DNA from: Fimbriimonas sp. | GTDB lineage: Bacteria > Armatimonadota > Fimbriimonadia > Fimbriimonadales > Fimbriimonadaceae | Reading direction: 5' to 3' | DNA: 64,000 nucleotides | NCBI GenBank assembly: GCA_031292555.1 | Contig: JARLGV010000013.1 | Span: forward strand, 1 to 64,000 | Shown: positions 20,829-30,635 of the stretch, one piece after another | Layout of the letters: each line of letters starts with the position of its first letter | Position numbering within the stretch: the first letter of the stretch is position 1 | Translations under genes and position numbers: made by a program | The notes under the pieces: generated by a model | What the model was told of the DNA's origin: nothing | Seen by the model: the letters and a program-made list of their open reading frames with translations, nothing else | Database searches by the model: none

Positions 20829-20852
20829 CGCCGTCCCTTCCATGGGACGGCG
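20829..20852 (+). terminator. Hairpin between the prepilin and lipoprotein genes (possible terminator or processing site)
   Basis: CGCCGTCCC-TTCCAT-GGGACGGCG, 9-bp perfect stem followed by ACTTATAT. Confidence 0.5.
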
Positions 20853-20880
20853 ACTTATATCCCTATTCATTTAACTTAAC

Positions 20881-21123
20881 ATGAAGAAAAAACAGCTTTG
20901 GGCGGCCATGATGATGACAGCCGTCATTCTCTACGGATGCGGAAATGGGCGCGATACGATTCAGCCGGGTAGTCCGCAGTGGCAGTCGTTGCATGACACC
21001 ACCGGCTCCGATATTCGCTCAGGCAAGCATGTCGTCATCCACGTTCCAGCGTCAATGTACAAACCCGGCGTGGGCGGCGCTCCGCCGCCAAATGTGACAA
21101 TTGTTCCGGACCCCGGCAAGTGA
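20881..21123 (+). CDS. Small lipoprotein (80 aa)
   Basis: MKKKQLWAAMMMTAVILYGCGNGRD lipobox; positioned between prepilin and glycoside hydrolases. Confidence 0.7.
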   Translation: MKKKQLWAAMMMTAVILYGCGNGRDTIQPGSPQWQSLHDTTGSDIRSGKHVVIHVPASMYKPGVGGAPPPNVTIVPDPGK

Positions 21124-21224
21124 TTCTGTCCGCGATCGGACCGGTCTCCTCACCCTACAATGACGGTAGCCTGATGAAATCAAGCAAGTGCACTAAACGG
21201 CGATAGCTTCTCCCACTACAGATC

Positions 21225-22802
21225 ATGATTTGGCTTTACCCAACCTATTTGCCATTCGCGCTTTCGGCTATGCGCGAGATTCCCCGGACCGATTTGAATC
21301 ATGCCGCCAGTGAATCGAGCGTCACGATCGATTTTCGAGCCCGGACGGTTCGGAGAAGCCAGCTGCCGTTCTTTAGTGTCGGATCAGACCGTGCGAAGAT
21401 CTTCCTGAGACGGGAGCACCAGCGGGATCTCATGGACCTGCAATCTCAAGTGGGCTTCCACTATCTTCGTTGCCACGGCATCTTCAACGAGGAGATGAAG
21501 ACCGTGAGCCGATCGCCGAGCGGCTCGCTTGTGTTCGATTGGACCAATGTAGACCGGTATCTCGACCAGCTAAAGGAAGCACGCCTGAGGCCATTCGTCG
21601 AACTAGGGTTCATGCCCGAGCCCATCGCCAGCGGCCGCCAGACGATCTTCTGGTGGAACGGGAATGTGACCCCGCCAAGGAGCCAGACCGAATGGGCCGA
21701 ACTGGTGACTACGTTCCTACGACACGAGGTTCGGCGCTACGGTTTGCGCGAGATCCGCAAGTGGTATTTCGAGGTATGGAATGAGCCGAACCTGACCGGT
21801 TTTTGGACCGGCGGGCAGTCCGGCTACTTCGACCTATATGAGAGCACCGCACGAGCGGCGAAGGCGGTTGATTCCAAGCTTCGCGTGGGAGGTCCGTCTA
21901 CGGCTGGGATGGCCTGGATACCCGAGTTCCTTTCCTTCTGCCACCGCCGCGAATTACCGGTCGACTTCGTGAGCTCTCACAGCTACGGTTCGACCGAGGG
22001 GTTCCTCGACGAACATGGCCACGGCCACACGATGCTCGACCCGAATCCCGACTCCCTTTCCGCTGAGTTTCGACGAGCACGGAAGGACATCGAGTCCAGC
22101 GCATTTCCGAAACTCCCCCTTTTCATCTCCGAGTGGGGCCCAAGCTACTCGCCTCGGGACGACGTTCACGACAGCTATTTCTGTGCGCCGTTCATTCTGG
22201 AAAAGCTGCGCAACAACGAAGGAATTGTTGACGGAATGTCCTACTGGGCGTTCTCGGATCAGTTCGAAGAACCTGGCCCGCCGAACACTCCGTTCCATGG
22301 CGGATTTGGCCTCATGAATGTGAATGGCCTCCACAAGCCAGGATTGCTCGCCTATCACCTGTTATCCCTGCTCAAGGGAGAGGAGATTCCAACCCAAGAC
22401 CGTCGCGTCATCGTAACCCGGCACGGCGACGACTTGAACATCCTTCACTGGGACTACACGCCGTTCAAGCAAGATGCTCCGGACACTCCGTTCTACCATC
22501 GCGACCTGAAACCCTCCCCACTACAGGCCTTTGTCCTGAATCTCAAAGGCTTGGCTCCCGGCGCTTACGAGGTTTCCCAAGTCGGCATTGGTTACGGCCG
22601 GAATGATCTGTATGGCGCATACAGGCAACTGGGAAGTCCGGGTGACATTTCTGCGAATGTGCTCGAACAGCTCCGAGCGGCAACAGCCGGACGCCCCGAA
22701 CCCCTTCCCGATCTTTCGGTTGGCAACGACGGCAGGGCCCATCTCCAGCTTCCAATGCGAACAAATGACGTTTGGTTTCTGAGTATTCATCACAAGAGCT
22801 AG
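21225..22802 (+). CDS. GH39-like glycoside hydrolase (beta-xylosidase type)
   Basis: WYFEVWNEPNLTGFW acid/base region and LFISEWGPSY nucleophile region. Confidence 0.8.
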   Translation: MIWLYPTYLPFALSAMREIPRTDLNHAASESSVTIDFRARTVRRSQLPFFSVGSDRAKIFLRREHQRDLMDLQSQVGFHYLRCHGIFNEEMKTVSRSPSGSLVFDWTNVDRYLDQLKEARLRPFVELGFMPEPIASGRQTIFWWNGNVTPPRSQTEWAELVTTFLRHEVRRYGLREIRKWYFEVWNEPNLTGFWTGGQSGYFDLYESTARAAKAVDSKLRVGGPSTAGMAWIPEFLSFCHRRELPVDFVSSHSYGSTEGFLDEHGHGHTMLDPNPDSLSAEFRRARKDIESSAFPKLPLFISEWGPSYSPRDDVHDSYFCAPFILEKLRNNEGIVDGMSYWAFSDQFEEPGPPNTPFHGGFGLMNVNGLHKPGLLAYHLLSLLKGEEIPTQDRRVIVTRHGDDLNILHWDYTPFKQDAPDTPFYHRDLKPSPLQAFVLNLKGLAPGAYEVSQVGIGYGRNDLYGAYRQLGSPGDISANVLEQLRAATAGRPEPLPDLSVGNDGRAHLQLPMRTNDVWFLSIHHKS

Positions 22803-23151
22803 CGTCCGATTTCAGAACCAAACAAACCGATGATCAACACGTTGCTCACCTTCTTTCTCGCCCCAGAGCGCTTCCCGACTCCAACCCTCCGTCCTGCTTA
22901 GAGGATCGGCCCAGGGTGATTCCAACCAACGATGGGGTCGCTTAGGCAGCACCGACATCCAATGTGGTCCGGTGATTAGCCGTCAGAACGTTGTTCTCCC
23001 ACACAACCGGCGAATATGGAGTGAAGGTTTGTCCGAGGGATGCAGATAGTCGGAAGGCGATTGACGTACGTTCGGTTCTGCTTCAACCACAGAAAGGCGG
23101 GCATTGCTGGGCCAGCCGAGAAATCCTCGCCGCAGGTTCGCGACTTTGACC

Positions 23152-23174
23152 TATAATAGGTGTTAAACGTTTAA
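23152..23174 (+). promoter_or_regulatory. -10 TATAAT followed by LacI-type operator TTAAACGTTTAA immediately before the GH42 start
   Basis: TATAAT 23152-23157; 12-bp perfect palindrome 23163-23174; ATG at 23175. Confidence 0.65.
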
Positions 23175-25352
23175 ATGACTCATTCACGTAGCACAAAAGC
23201 CGGAAAAGGTCTTGGTTGCCTTGATTCACGCTGCATTGCAGCCTCTGCCTACCGACTCGCGATACTTGCATCGGCCGTCCTGGGCTTAGCGGCCATTGCC
23301 GCTTCGAAGGCACCCCACACATCCATGAACTCTCAGATTATCGGAAGCGCCGTCTTTCCTCCCAATGTGGGACGCCCGGCTCCCAACCTGCCCGGGCCTG
23401 GCGATTTGTTCGTGGGGACATGCTACCAGCCGATCGATCGAACTGAGGAGCAGATCAAGACCGACATCGCGATCATGAAGTCCGCCGGCTTCAGGGTCGT
23501 GCGGATGGGAGACCTGTCCTGGGATTCTTTCGAACCTGCTGACGGCAAGTTCGAGTTCGGTTGGTTTGACCGGCTCCTCGACCAGATGCGTGGGGCCGGC
23601 ATCCGGGTGGTGATGGACATACCCGGTAGCCCCGCGCCTATATGGCTGCATCGGGCTCATCCCGGCATCGATATCGTGAACCAGGATGGGGTCCGGCTTC
23701 CACCGGCTGAGCGGTACATGGACGACATAAGCGATCCCGACTACCGTCGATGCGTTCGGCGGCTCGCCGAGACCATGTTCAGACGGTACGCCAAGAATCC
23801 GGATATCCTGGCCATCGGCTACAACAACGAGATCGGAAATGGCTACATGTCGTATTCCAAAGCCGATCGCCGCCGTTTCGTCGCCTGGCTCCGGAAGAAG
23901 TACTCGACGATCGAAAACCTCAATCGCGCTTGGGCCACGCAGCGTTGGTCTCGGCGATTGAGCAGTTTCGACGACGTGGAGATTCCGCTTCAAAACGGAC
24001 CTGGACCTGCCGAGCGTTACTTGGATTTACACCGATACTGGTCGGACGTCACGATCGAGAACCTGATGGACATCGAGCACTTGCGCCGCAAGTACATGCC
24101 TGACACGCCGACCCTCTCCAACCTGTGGGACTATGCCTGGCGACGCGGCTTCGATTACCTATCCAGCTACAAGGAGTACGTTTCGTACGGTGCCATGGGG
24201 TTCTATGCCGGCGGAGCTATCGACGGCTCTTTCCAGATCATGATGACCAAAGGCGCCTTGCCAACTCCGGTTTGGCTGAACGAGTTCACTGCGGGAGGAG
24301 GCGGCTGGTACGGAGATCCAGGAAGGAGCCGCATGCTGGCTTACGTGACGTTGCTTGTTGGCGCCCAGGGCATCACGGCATGGACGTTCAATAGCCACTC
24401 CGGCGGCGAGGAACAGGCGCTCTTCGGGTTGGTTGACCACGACGGAGTTCCTTCGTGGAAGGTCAAAGAGTGGGGGCAGATCGCAGCAGATTTCAAGACC
24501 CTTTCGTCATTTGGGTTCCCTCGCTACTACCAGCCGGAAGTGGCCATTGCTTACTCATTCGAGAGCGCTGTGGCCTCTGCTCCCAACGGACCTTCCAGTA
24601 CCACGCGCCAATACTTCAAGACCGCTTACGGCGATCAGGTTCAGGCTGCTTTTGAGCCGCTCTATAAGAAGAACATCGACGCAGCCGTGATCAACATCGC
24701 CCATGAGGACCTCCGCAAGTACAAGCTCGTGGTAGTGCCAGCGCTCTATCTAGTGGATCCCGCTACCGTAAAGGCAATCCGCGACTATGTGGAAGACGGA
24801 GGAACTGTGCTTATGACGGGATACTCTGCGAAAATTGATGAACATGCCCAATGGTTCCAAACCACGCTGCCGGGCGGATTGAGTGACGTGTTCGGACTGC
24901 GGACCGCCGCTTTCTATCGCAACGACTCAGGAGTTCAGTTCACGATCGAAGGGCAGCCAGTCAAGACGACCGCCGCCTACTATGAGCTGCTTGAGCCGCG
25001 CACAGCAAAAGTGCTCGGGGAGATCACGAACTCATACCTGCCGGACTCGTTTCCCGCCCTCACCGTCAACCAGTTCGGAAAGGGGCGAGCGTTCTATCTG
25101 GCTACCGAATCCAACGCGACCGCCATTGGACCTGTGCTCGACATAGTCAAAAAGGCAGCGGGAATACAAGACGGACCGCGAACTCCGGATGGCGTTTACG
25201 CGCGAGTGATTCAGGGACGCACCTTCTATGTCAACACCAACTACAAGAGCGTGACCTTTCCCATCGAAGGGACAAAGCGGGGTCTGCTTTCTGGAAAGAC
25301 TTTTAGCGGCATGCTCACGTTGCCCGCAAAAGGTGCGGACCTGATCGAGTAA
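23175..25352 (+). CDS. GH42-like beta-galactosidase
   Basis: FVGTCYQPIDRTEEQIKTDIAIMKSAGFRVVRMGDLSWDSFEPADGKFEFGWFD; AIGYNNEIGNGYMSY; VWLNEFTAGGG; C-terminal trimerisation-like domain. Confidence 0.85.
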   Translation: MTHSRSTKAGKGLGCLDSRCIAASAYRLAILASAVLGLAAIAASKAPHTSMNSQIIGSAVFPPNVGRPAPNLPGPGDLFVGTCYQPIDRTEEQIKTDIAIMKSAGFRVVRMGDLSWDSFEPADGKFEFGWFDRLLDQMRGAGIRVVMDIPGSPAPIWLHRAHPGIDIVNQDGVRLPPAERYMDDISDPDYRRCVRRLAETMFRRYAKNPDILAIGYNNEIGNGYMSYSKADRRRFVAWLRKKYSTIENLNRAWATQRWSRRLSSFDDVEIPLQNGPGPAERYLDLHRYWSDVTIENLMDIEHLRRKYMPDTPTLSNLWDYAWRRGFDYLSSYKEYVSYGAMGFYAGGAIDGSFQIMMTKGALPTPVWLNEFTAGGGGWYGDPGRSRMLAYVTLLVGAQGITAWTFNSHSGGEEQALFGLVDHDGVPSWKVKEWGQIAADFKTLSSFGFPRYYQPEVAIAYSFESAVASAPNGPSSTTRQYFKTAYGDQVQAAFEPLYKKNIDAAVINIAHEDLRKYKLVVVPALYLVDPATVKAIRDYVEDGGTVLMTGYSAKIDEHAQWFQTTLPGGLSDVFGLRTAAFYRNDSGVQFTIEGQPVKTTAAYYELLEPRTAKVLGEITNSYLPDSFPALTVNQFGKGRAFYLATESNATAIGPVLDIVKKAAGIQDGPRTPDGVYARVIQGRTFYVNTNYKSVTFPIEGTKRGLLSGKTFSGMLTLPAKGADLIE

Positions 25353-25376
25353 GCCTTGGCGACAGTTAGTGAATCT

Positions 25377-26516
25377 ATGATGAGACGATCGACTCAAATT
25401 AACTCGGCCTTTCGGCCGGCCCTGCTCCCAGTTTTTATGGCCGCCTGCTGTATTTCCTCCGCCTTCGCATCGAATCGTTTGGAGGACTTGAATGCGAACA
25501 ATGCCATCCGGCTAATGTCTCCCGGAACGAACCTGGGCAACACAATGGAAGCGATCCCTAAGGAAACTTCTTGGGGAAATCCCGCTCCCACGGAAGCCTA
25601 TTTCAAAGGCGTCAGGGCAGCCGGATTTCGCAGTATACGGATACCCATTGCCTGGACCCAATATGCCGACGCAAACAACGGCATAGGCCCGGTTTGGATG
25701 GCACATGTCACGGATGTGGTTCGAATGGCTCTTGGCGCCCATCTCTATGTGATGATCAACGTCCATTGGGATGGCGGCTGGATTCAGCCCACCTACGCGA
25801 AACAGAAAGCCGTGACGCTGAAACTTCGCCGGTTTTGGAGCCAAATCGCGAAGAACTTCGAGGATTTCGACAGCCACTTACTCTTTGCCGGAACGAACGA
25901 GATAGGGGTCGAGGGCGTGTACGGACCACCAACTCCAGAAAATGCCGAAGTCCAGAACGGCTTCAACCAGACCTTCGTCGACACCGTGCGATCCTCGGGC
26001 GGTCGCAACACGACTCGCATGCTCGTCGTCCAAGGCTACAACACGGACATCGATGCCGCCGTCAAAGTCAATACCAAAATGCCGACTGATTCGGTCGCGA
26101 ATCGACTCATGATGGAGGTCCATTTCTATTCGCCCTATAACTTCACACTAAACGACAAGAGCGACGTATGGCAGTGGGGGAAATCCGCCACCGATCCCAA
26201 GGCGACCGACACTTGGGGCAATGAGGACTATGTCGACGGGCAATTCGCCAAGATGAAAGCCAACTTCGTCGACACGGGCGTTCCCGTGATGCTTGGCGAA
26301 TACAGCGCCGGAATGAAAGCGAGATTTCCGGGCATGGACCGCTATCGCAAGCTGTGGGATGAATACGTAACTCGTTCCGCCTATTCGCATGGCATGATTC
26401 CTATGCTTTGGGATACTGGCGGCATTATCGACCGTGTGACCGGTCAACCGAAAGATCCCGACCTAGTCTCGCGCTTGGTTCATGCAGTGAAATCCGCCGA
26501 TGCAAAGTCCCGCTAA
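25377..26516 (+). CDS. GH5-like glycoside hydrolase (cellulase superfamily)
   Basis: PGTNLGNTMEAIP, GFRSIRIPIAW, FAGTNEIGVEG (acid/base), VMLGEYSAGMK (nucleophile); signal peptide. Confidence 0.85.
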   Translation: MMRRSTQINSAFRPALLPVFMAACCISSAFASNRLEDLNANNAIRLMSPGTNLGNTMEAIPKETSWGNPAPTEAYFKGVRAAGFRSIRIPIAWTQYADANNGIGPVWMAHVTDVVRMALGAHLYVMINVHWDGGWIQPTYAKQKAVTLKLRRFWSQIAKNFEDFDSHLLFAGTNEIGVEGVYGPPTPENAEVQNGFNQTFVDTVRSSGGRNTTRMLVVQGYNTDIDAAVKVNTKMPTDSVANRLMMEVHFYSPYNFTLNDKSDVWQWGKSATDPKATDTWGNEDYVDGQFAKMKANFVDTGVPVMLGEYSAGMKARFPGMDRYRKLWDEYVTRSAYSHGMIPMLWDTGGIIDRVTGQPKDPDLVSRLVHAVKSADAKSR

Positions 26517-26585
26517 TCAGGTGCTACTAATTGCCGTGATCGGGATAGGCACTGATATTCGGCGGTCCAAACGCAACTACTTACT

Positions 26586-29465
26586 ATGAACCGTTCTTGG
26601 GAACGCTACCGACTCAGATCTCTCTGCCCACTGATGGCGCTCGCAGCCATCGGCTTCATCTCGCAATCAGCCCTTGCCGATCCGGCGCGGCAGAACTTTG
26701 ATTTTGGGTGGAAGTTCCACCTTGGAAACGCCGCCGATCCCGCCAAGGACTTCAACTTCGGCATGGGCCGGGAATATGCCAAGGCTGGCGAAGCGATCGG
26801 TCCGCTGAGCCTTTCATTCGATGAAGGAGACTGGAGGTCCGTGGACCTGCCTCACGATTACGCGGTTGAAAGCGACTTCGCGGCGCACGGATCGGGGCTC
26901 TATTCCAGGCACGGCTTTCGACCCGTGGGCCGGGAATATCCTGAATCAAGCGTCGGCTGGTATCGCAAGGTATTTACCGTGCCCAAGAAGGACGAAGGCA
27001 AGCGGATCTCGCTCCAGTTCGACGGGATCTATCGCGATGCGGTGGTCTTCGTGAACGGCTGCATCGCCGGTCGAAATACCAGCGGGTATATCGGATTCTC
27101 TTGCGACATCACAGATGTGCTGAGGTACGGCCAGACGAACATCGTAACCGTCCGGACCGACGCAAGTTACTTTGAGGGCTGGTTTTACGAGGGGGGCGGA
27201 ATCTACCGCCATGCTTGGCTCATCGAAAAGACGCCCACTCACATTGCTCAGGACGGGGTGTACGTAAAGTCGAAAGTACGCGACCTGTCGGCCGACCTAA
27301 CGATTGAGACGGAGATCAAGAACTCATCCGATGTTCCGCAGATGACGAAGGTGGCTTCGGCGATTTCCGATCCTGCGGGCAGACCAGTGCACAAATGCCT
27401 GTCCGAGGCAGTGCGGGTGGCTCCTTGGGCGAGCCGCACAATCCTACAGCACGTCAGAATCGCCAAGCCGGAATTGTGGGACATCGAGACGCCTCGCCTC
27501 TACAAACTGGCGACGACGGTGACTGCCACAGGAGACCAGACCGATTCGAGGGTCACGACCTTCGGCATCCGCACGATCGCGACTGACCCCAACAGGGGCA
27601 TATTGCTCAACGGCCGGCCGCTTCGCATCAAGGGCACATGCAACCACCAGGATCATGCCGGCGTCGGCGTAGCGGTTCCCGATAGCGTCAATCGTTTTCG
27701 CATCGCTGCCCTCAAGGCGATGGGCTGCAACGCCTATCGCACCGCCCACAACCCTCCTTCCCCTGAACTCCTGGATATGTGCGATCGGATGGGGATGTTG
27801 GTCATGGACGAGAACCGCGTCTTGGATGGGTCAGCAGAGGGCAAGTCCTTTGTCGACCGCTTTGTCCGGCGCGACAGGAACCATCCCTGCGTCTTCCTGT
27901 GGTCGATAGGCAACGAGGAGTCGAACATCGATGGGGACTCTCGCGGCAAGCGACTGGCCGAGACCGTCGTACGATGGTTCAAGAACCTGGACGATACAAG
28001 GCCGATCACATGCGCAGCCAACAACCTTCTCGGCTGGGACGGGATCAACGAGGTCATGCCCGTACGCGGCATCAACTACTTCCGAAATGCGGACTGGGAC
28101 AAGTACCACCGCGATCACCCCACACAGCCGATCATCGGAACCGAGGAGGGGAGCACGGTTTCCACTCGCGGCGAATACCGGACCGATCCAGCCAAGGGCT
28201 ACCGATCCGCATACGATGTGGCCGATCCGGGTTGGAACACATGCGAGGGTTGGATCCAATACTATGCGGCTCACCCCTATCTTGGGGGTGGCTTCGTATG
28301 GACCGGGTTTGACTACCGGGGCGAGCAAGATCCCTATGGGTGGCCCTGCGTTAACTCCCACTTCGGCGTCCTGGACACCTGCGGATTTCCCAAGGACAAC
28401 TTCTTCTATTACCAGTCGGTCTGGGGCGCGCGCGACATGGTTCACATCGTGCCCGGAACATGGAACTGGCCAGGTAAGGAAGGCCAGCCCGTCAACGTGT
28501 GGATATACAGCAATGCGGATCAGGTGGAACTGCTACTCAATGGCAAGAGCCTCGGTGTTAGGCCCATGCCTCGCCTTGGGCATCTCGAGTGGGACGTGCC
28601 CTACCAAGCAGGTTTGCTGGAAGCAAGAGCTATCCGCAAAGGCAAGGTGGTAAGCACCGACAGTATTGAGACGGTAGGCCCGCCCGAGCGCATCGTGCTC
28701 AATACCCAGGGACCATGGCCAAATGCAGCCAAGCTCTATGACGGCAGCACGATCAAGGCTGACGGCGCCGATGCAAGCGTCGTCACGGTAAGCGTTGTCG
28801 ATCGCAACGGGCGGGTTGTACCGTACGCCGACAACGACATCCAGTTCGAAGTGATCGGCGGCGAGACATTCGGCGTTGGCAACGGCGACCCAAGCAGTCA
28901 CGAGGCCGACAGGTTCATAGGCTCTCCCAAGTCCGAGAGAATCAGCGGATGGACGAGCATCCCTGCCTCAAGCCTTGAGGATGTCCCCTCCAAAATGGAC
29001 TGGACGGCTGCTCCCCCAACGGACGTGAATGGGGAAGCCAATCAGATGGCAGAGCACTCATTCCGGGCCTTCCGAGGTGAAATCGACGTTCATGCGGAGG
29101 TGCTGGCCCAACACCCGTTCCTAATGGTCGGTCAAATCGACGACGCGGGGGTCATTTACCTAAACGGTCATAGGTTGGGAGTCACAAACGACTGGAGTGC
29201 GAGATGGCCCTTTCCGGAAGCCTACAAGTTCCTGAAGCCCGGCCTGAATCGAATCGAGATCGTCGTTCGAAACGACGTCGGCGGTGGAGGCGTCGGACGT
29301 GGAGTAAGCCTGACCTGGGTCACACCTCCTCCAACTCCACACCGTAGGGTGTTCCACGGTTTCGCTCAAGTCATCGTCGGGGGAGTGAAGGAGCCGGGAC
29401 GACTGGTGGTGAAAGCTACGTCTCAACACTTGCAGGCTTGCCAGATCGAGATACTCGCCAAGTGA
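26586..29465 (+). CDS. GH2-like beta-galactosidase
   Basis: FDFGWKFHLGNA, WRSVDLPHDYAVESDF, LWSIGNEESNIDG, IIGTEEGSTVSTRG. Confidence 0.9.
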   Translation: MNRSWERYRLRSLCPLMALAAIGFISQSALADPARQNFDFGWKFHLGNAADPAKDFNFGMGREYAKAGEAIGPLSLSFDEGDWRSVDLPHDYAVESDFAAHGSGLYSRHGFRPVGREYPESSVGWYRKVFTVPKKDEGKRISLQFDGIYRDAVVFVNGCIAGRNTSGYIGFSCDITDVLRYGQTNIVTVRTDASYFEGWFYEGGGIYRHAWLIEKTPTHIAQDGVYVKSKVRDLSADLTIETEIKNSSDVPQMTKVASAISDPAGRPVHKCLSEAVRVAPWASRTILQHVRIAKPELWDIETPRLYKLATTVTATGDQTDSRVTTFGIRTIATDPNRGILLNGRPLRIKGTCNHQDHAGVGVAVPDSVNRFRIAALKAMGCNAYRTAHNPPSPELLDMCDRMGMLVMDENRVLDGSAEGKSFVDRFVRRDRNHPCVFLWSIGNEESNIDGDSRGKRLAETVVRWFKNLDDTRPITCAANNLLGWDGINEVMPVRGINYFRNADWDKYHRDHPTQPIIGTEEGSTVSTRGEYRTDPAKGYRSAYDVADPGWNTCEGWIQYYAAHPYLGGGFVWTGFDYRGEQDPYGWPCVNSHFGVLDTCGFPKDNFFYYQSVWGARDMVHIVPGTWNWPGKEGQPVNVWIYSNADQVELLLNGKSLGVRPMPRLGHLEWDVPYQAGLLEARAIRKGKVVSTDSIETVGPPERIVLNTQGPWPNAAKLYDGSTIKADGADASVVTVSVVDRNGRVVPYADNDIQFEVIGGETFGVGNGDPSSHEADRFIGSPKSERISGWTSIPASSLEDVPSKMDWTAAPPTDVNGEANQMAEHSFRAFRGEIDVHAEVLAQHPFLMVGQIDDAGVIYLNGHRLGVTNDWSARWPFPEAYKFLKPGLNRIEIVVRNDVGGGGVGRGVSLTWVTPPPTPHRRVFHGFAQVIVGGVKEPGRLVVKATSQHLQACQIEILAK

Positions 29466-29768
29466 TTGGACACAACTTGACGAGTTGATCTATCGCGCCA
29501 CTTGCGGTGACCCTGATAGCGGTGTGCGGCAAACCACCGCATTATCGGCCCTTCGCCTCCGCCGCACGGGTGTGGCTTCGGGAGTCGCTCACTCCTCTGG
29601 CCGGGCAATGACAGCCACGAAAGAGCCCTTTGCCGGCCCAGGCTGCGATGAGGCATGATGCCGAAGCCGTCCATATCGGGCATCGCGTCTGAGAACTCGG
29701 AGGATGGTGCGCCGGATTCATCATCCCGAGACGTGAGACCATAAGGCGCTCCCTGCTCTAGCTCCAGA

Positions 29769-30200
29769 CTAAGGGTGTGCGCCGATGGCGCATGAACACG
29801 CAGCCTGCGGGCGATTCGCCCAAATGTGGGCGGCCAAAAGCAAGACGGGAATCGTCGGCAGGAATAGCAGGCTGCTTTCGCCATGCACGATGTGCATGTA
29901 TCCTCCCGCCAGCGCGATCGCGAGCATCAGGGCTCGAGCCAGAGCAAATCCCAAGAGGGACGCGACTGCGGAGGTAATCTCCACGGCCCCGAGCAGATAG
30001 CTTGCTCCCGTGGAAAGTCCATAGTGCTGGATCCCGTCCGGGTCGACAAGGTGGAGCAAGCCGGTACAGACAAAAACCGCGGTCAAGCCGACAACCGAAA
30101 GTGACCGAGTCCAACAATAGCGGCACGAAAGGCGAAGTCTACGCATGCCAACAAAAGAAGCTGGCCCCGAGAAAAGTTCCAATCTGTCTCGTTTAGCCAC
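29769..30200 (-). CDS. Small membrane protein, DoxX-like
   Basis: Four TM-like segments (SVVGLTAVFVCTGLLHLV, YLLGAVEITSAVASLLGFALARALMLAIALAGGY, LLFLPTIPVLLLAAHIW); GTG start, alternative ATG at 30146. Confidence 0.5.
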   Translation of the reverse strand: MAKRDRLELFSGPASFVGMRRLRLSCRYCWTRSLSVVGLTAVFVCTGLLHLVDPDGIQHYGLSTGASYLLGAVEITSAVASLLGFALARALMLAIALAGGYMHIVHGESSLLFLPTIPVLLLAAHIWANRPQAACSCAIGAHP

Positions 30201-30499
30201 GGAAGTCCGGAGGCACCGACCAGATTGGCAGCGGCCATTGGCAAGGTACAGGCACTGGATCGGCTTGAATCAGTTCGCGATTCGGCCGTCATCGAACAAT
30301 TGGATCCTTCAAAGCCACCGCACCTTCATGGAATGCCATTGACATCGCTCGTTCTTGCGCCGTTGTATATCGGTCGACGCTCCAGCTCATTTCGCCTTGG
30401 ATATTTGAACCTGTTCCAAATTCGCTGATCGTGAAGCCTGTGCCCCTATGGCCAGTACCCCAAGCAGACACAGTGATCTTCTGCCGATCTTGAAGTCTG

Positions 30500-30635
30500 G
30501 CTAACGAGCAGCGGGGCTAACTAATGGGGCGGCATGTCTGCCGCTCAATCGGACCCCAGGGTCCCAGGATTCATCGGGACAGCCGGGCGGCAAGACCAAA
30601 GATGAGAAACACAGAGCCACTACGGGCTCGTTAGC
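30500..30635. repeat. Structured intergenic element bounded by 10-bp inverted repeats
   Basis: GCTAACGAGC (30500-30509) vs GCTCGTTAGC (30626-30635); internal GCGGCA-TGTC-TGCCGC (30529-30544) and GGACCC-CA-GGGTCC (30551-30564). Confidence 0.5.
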
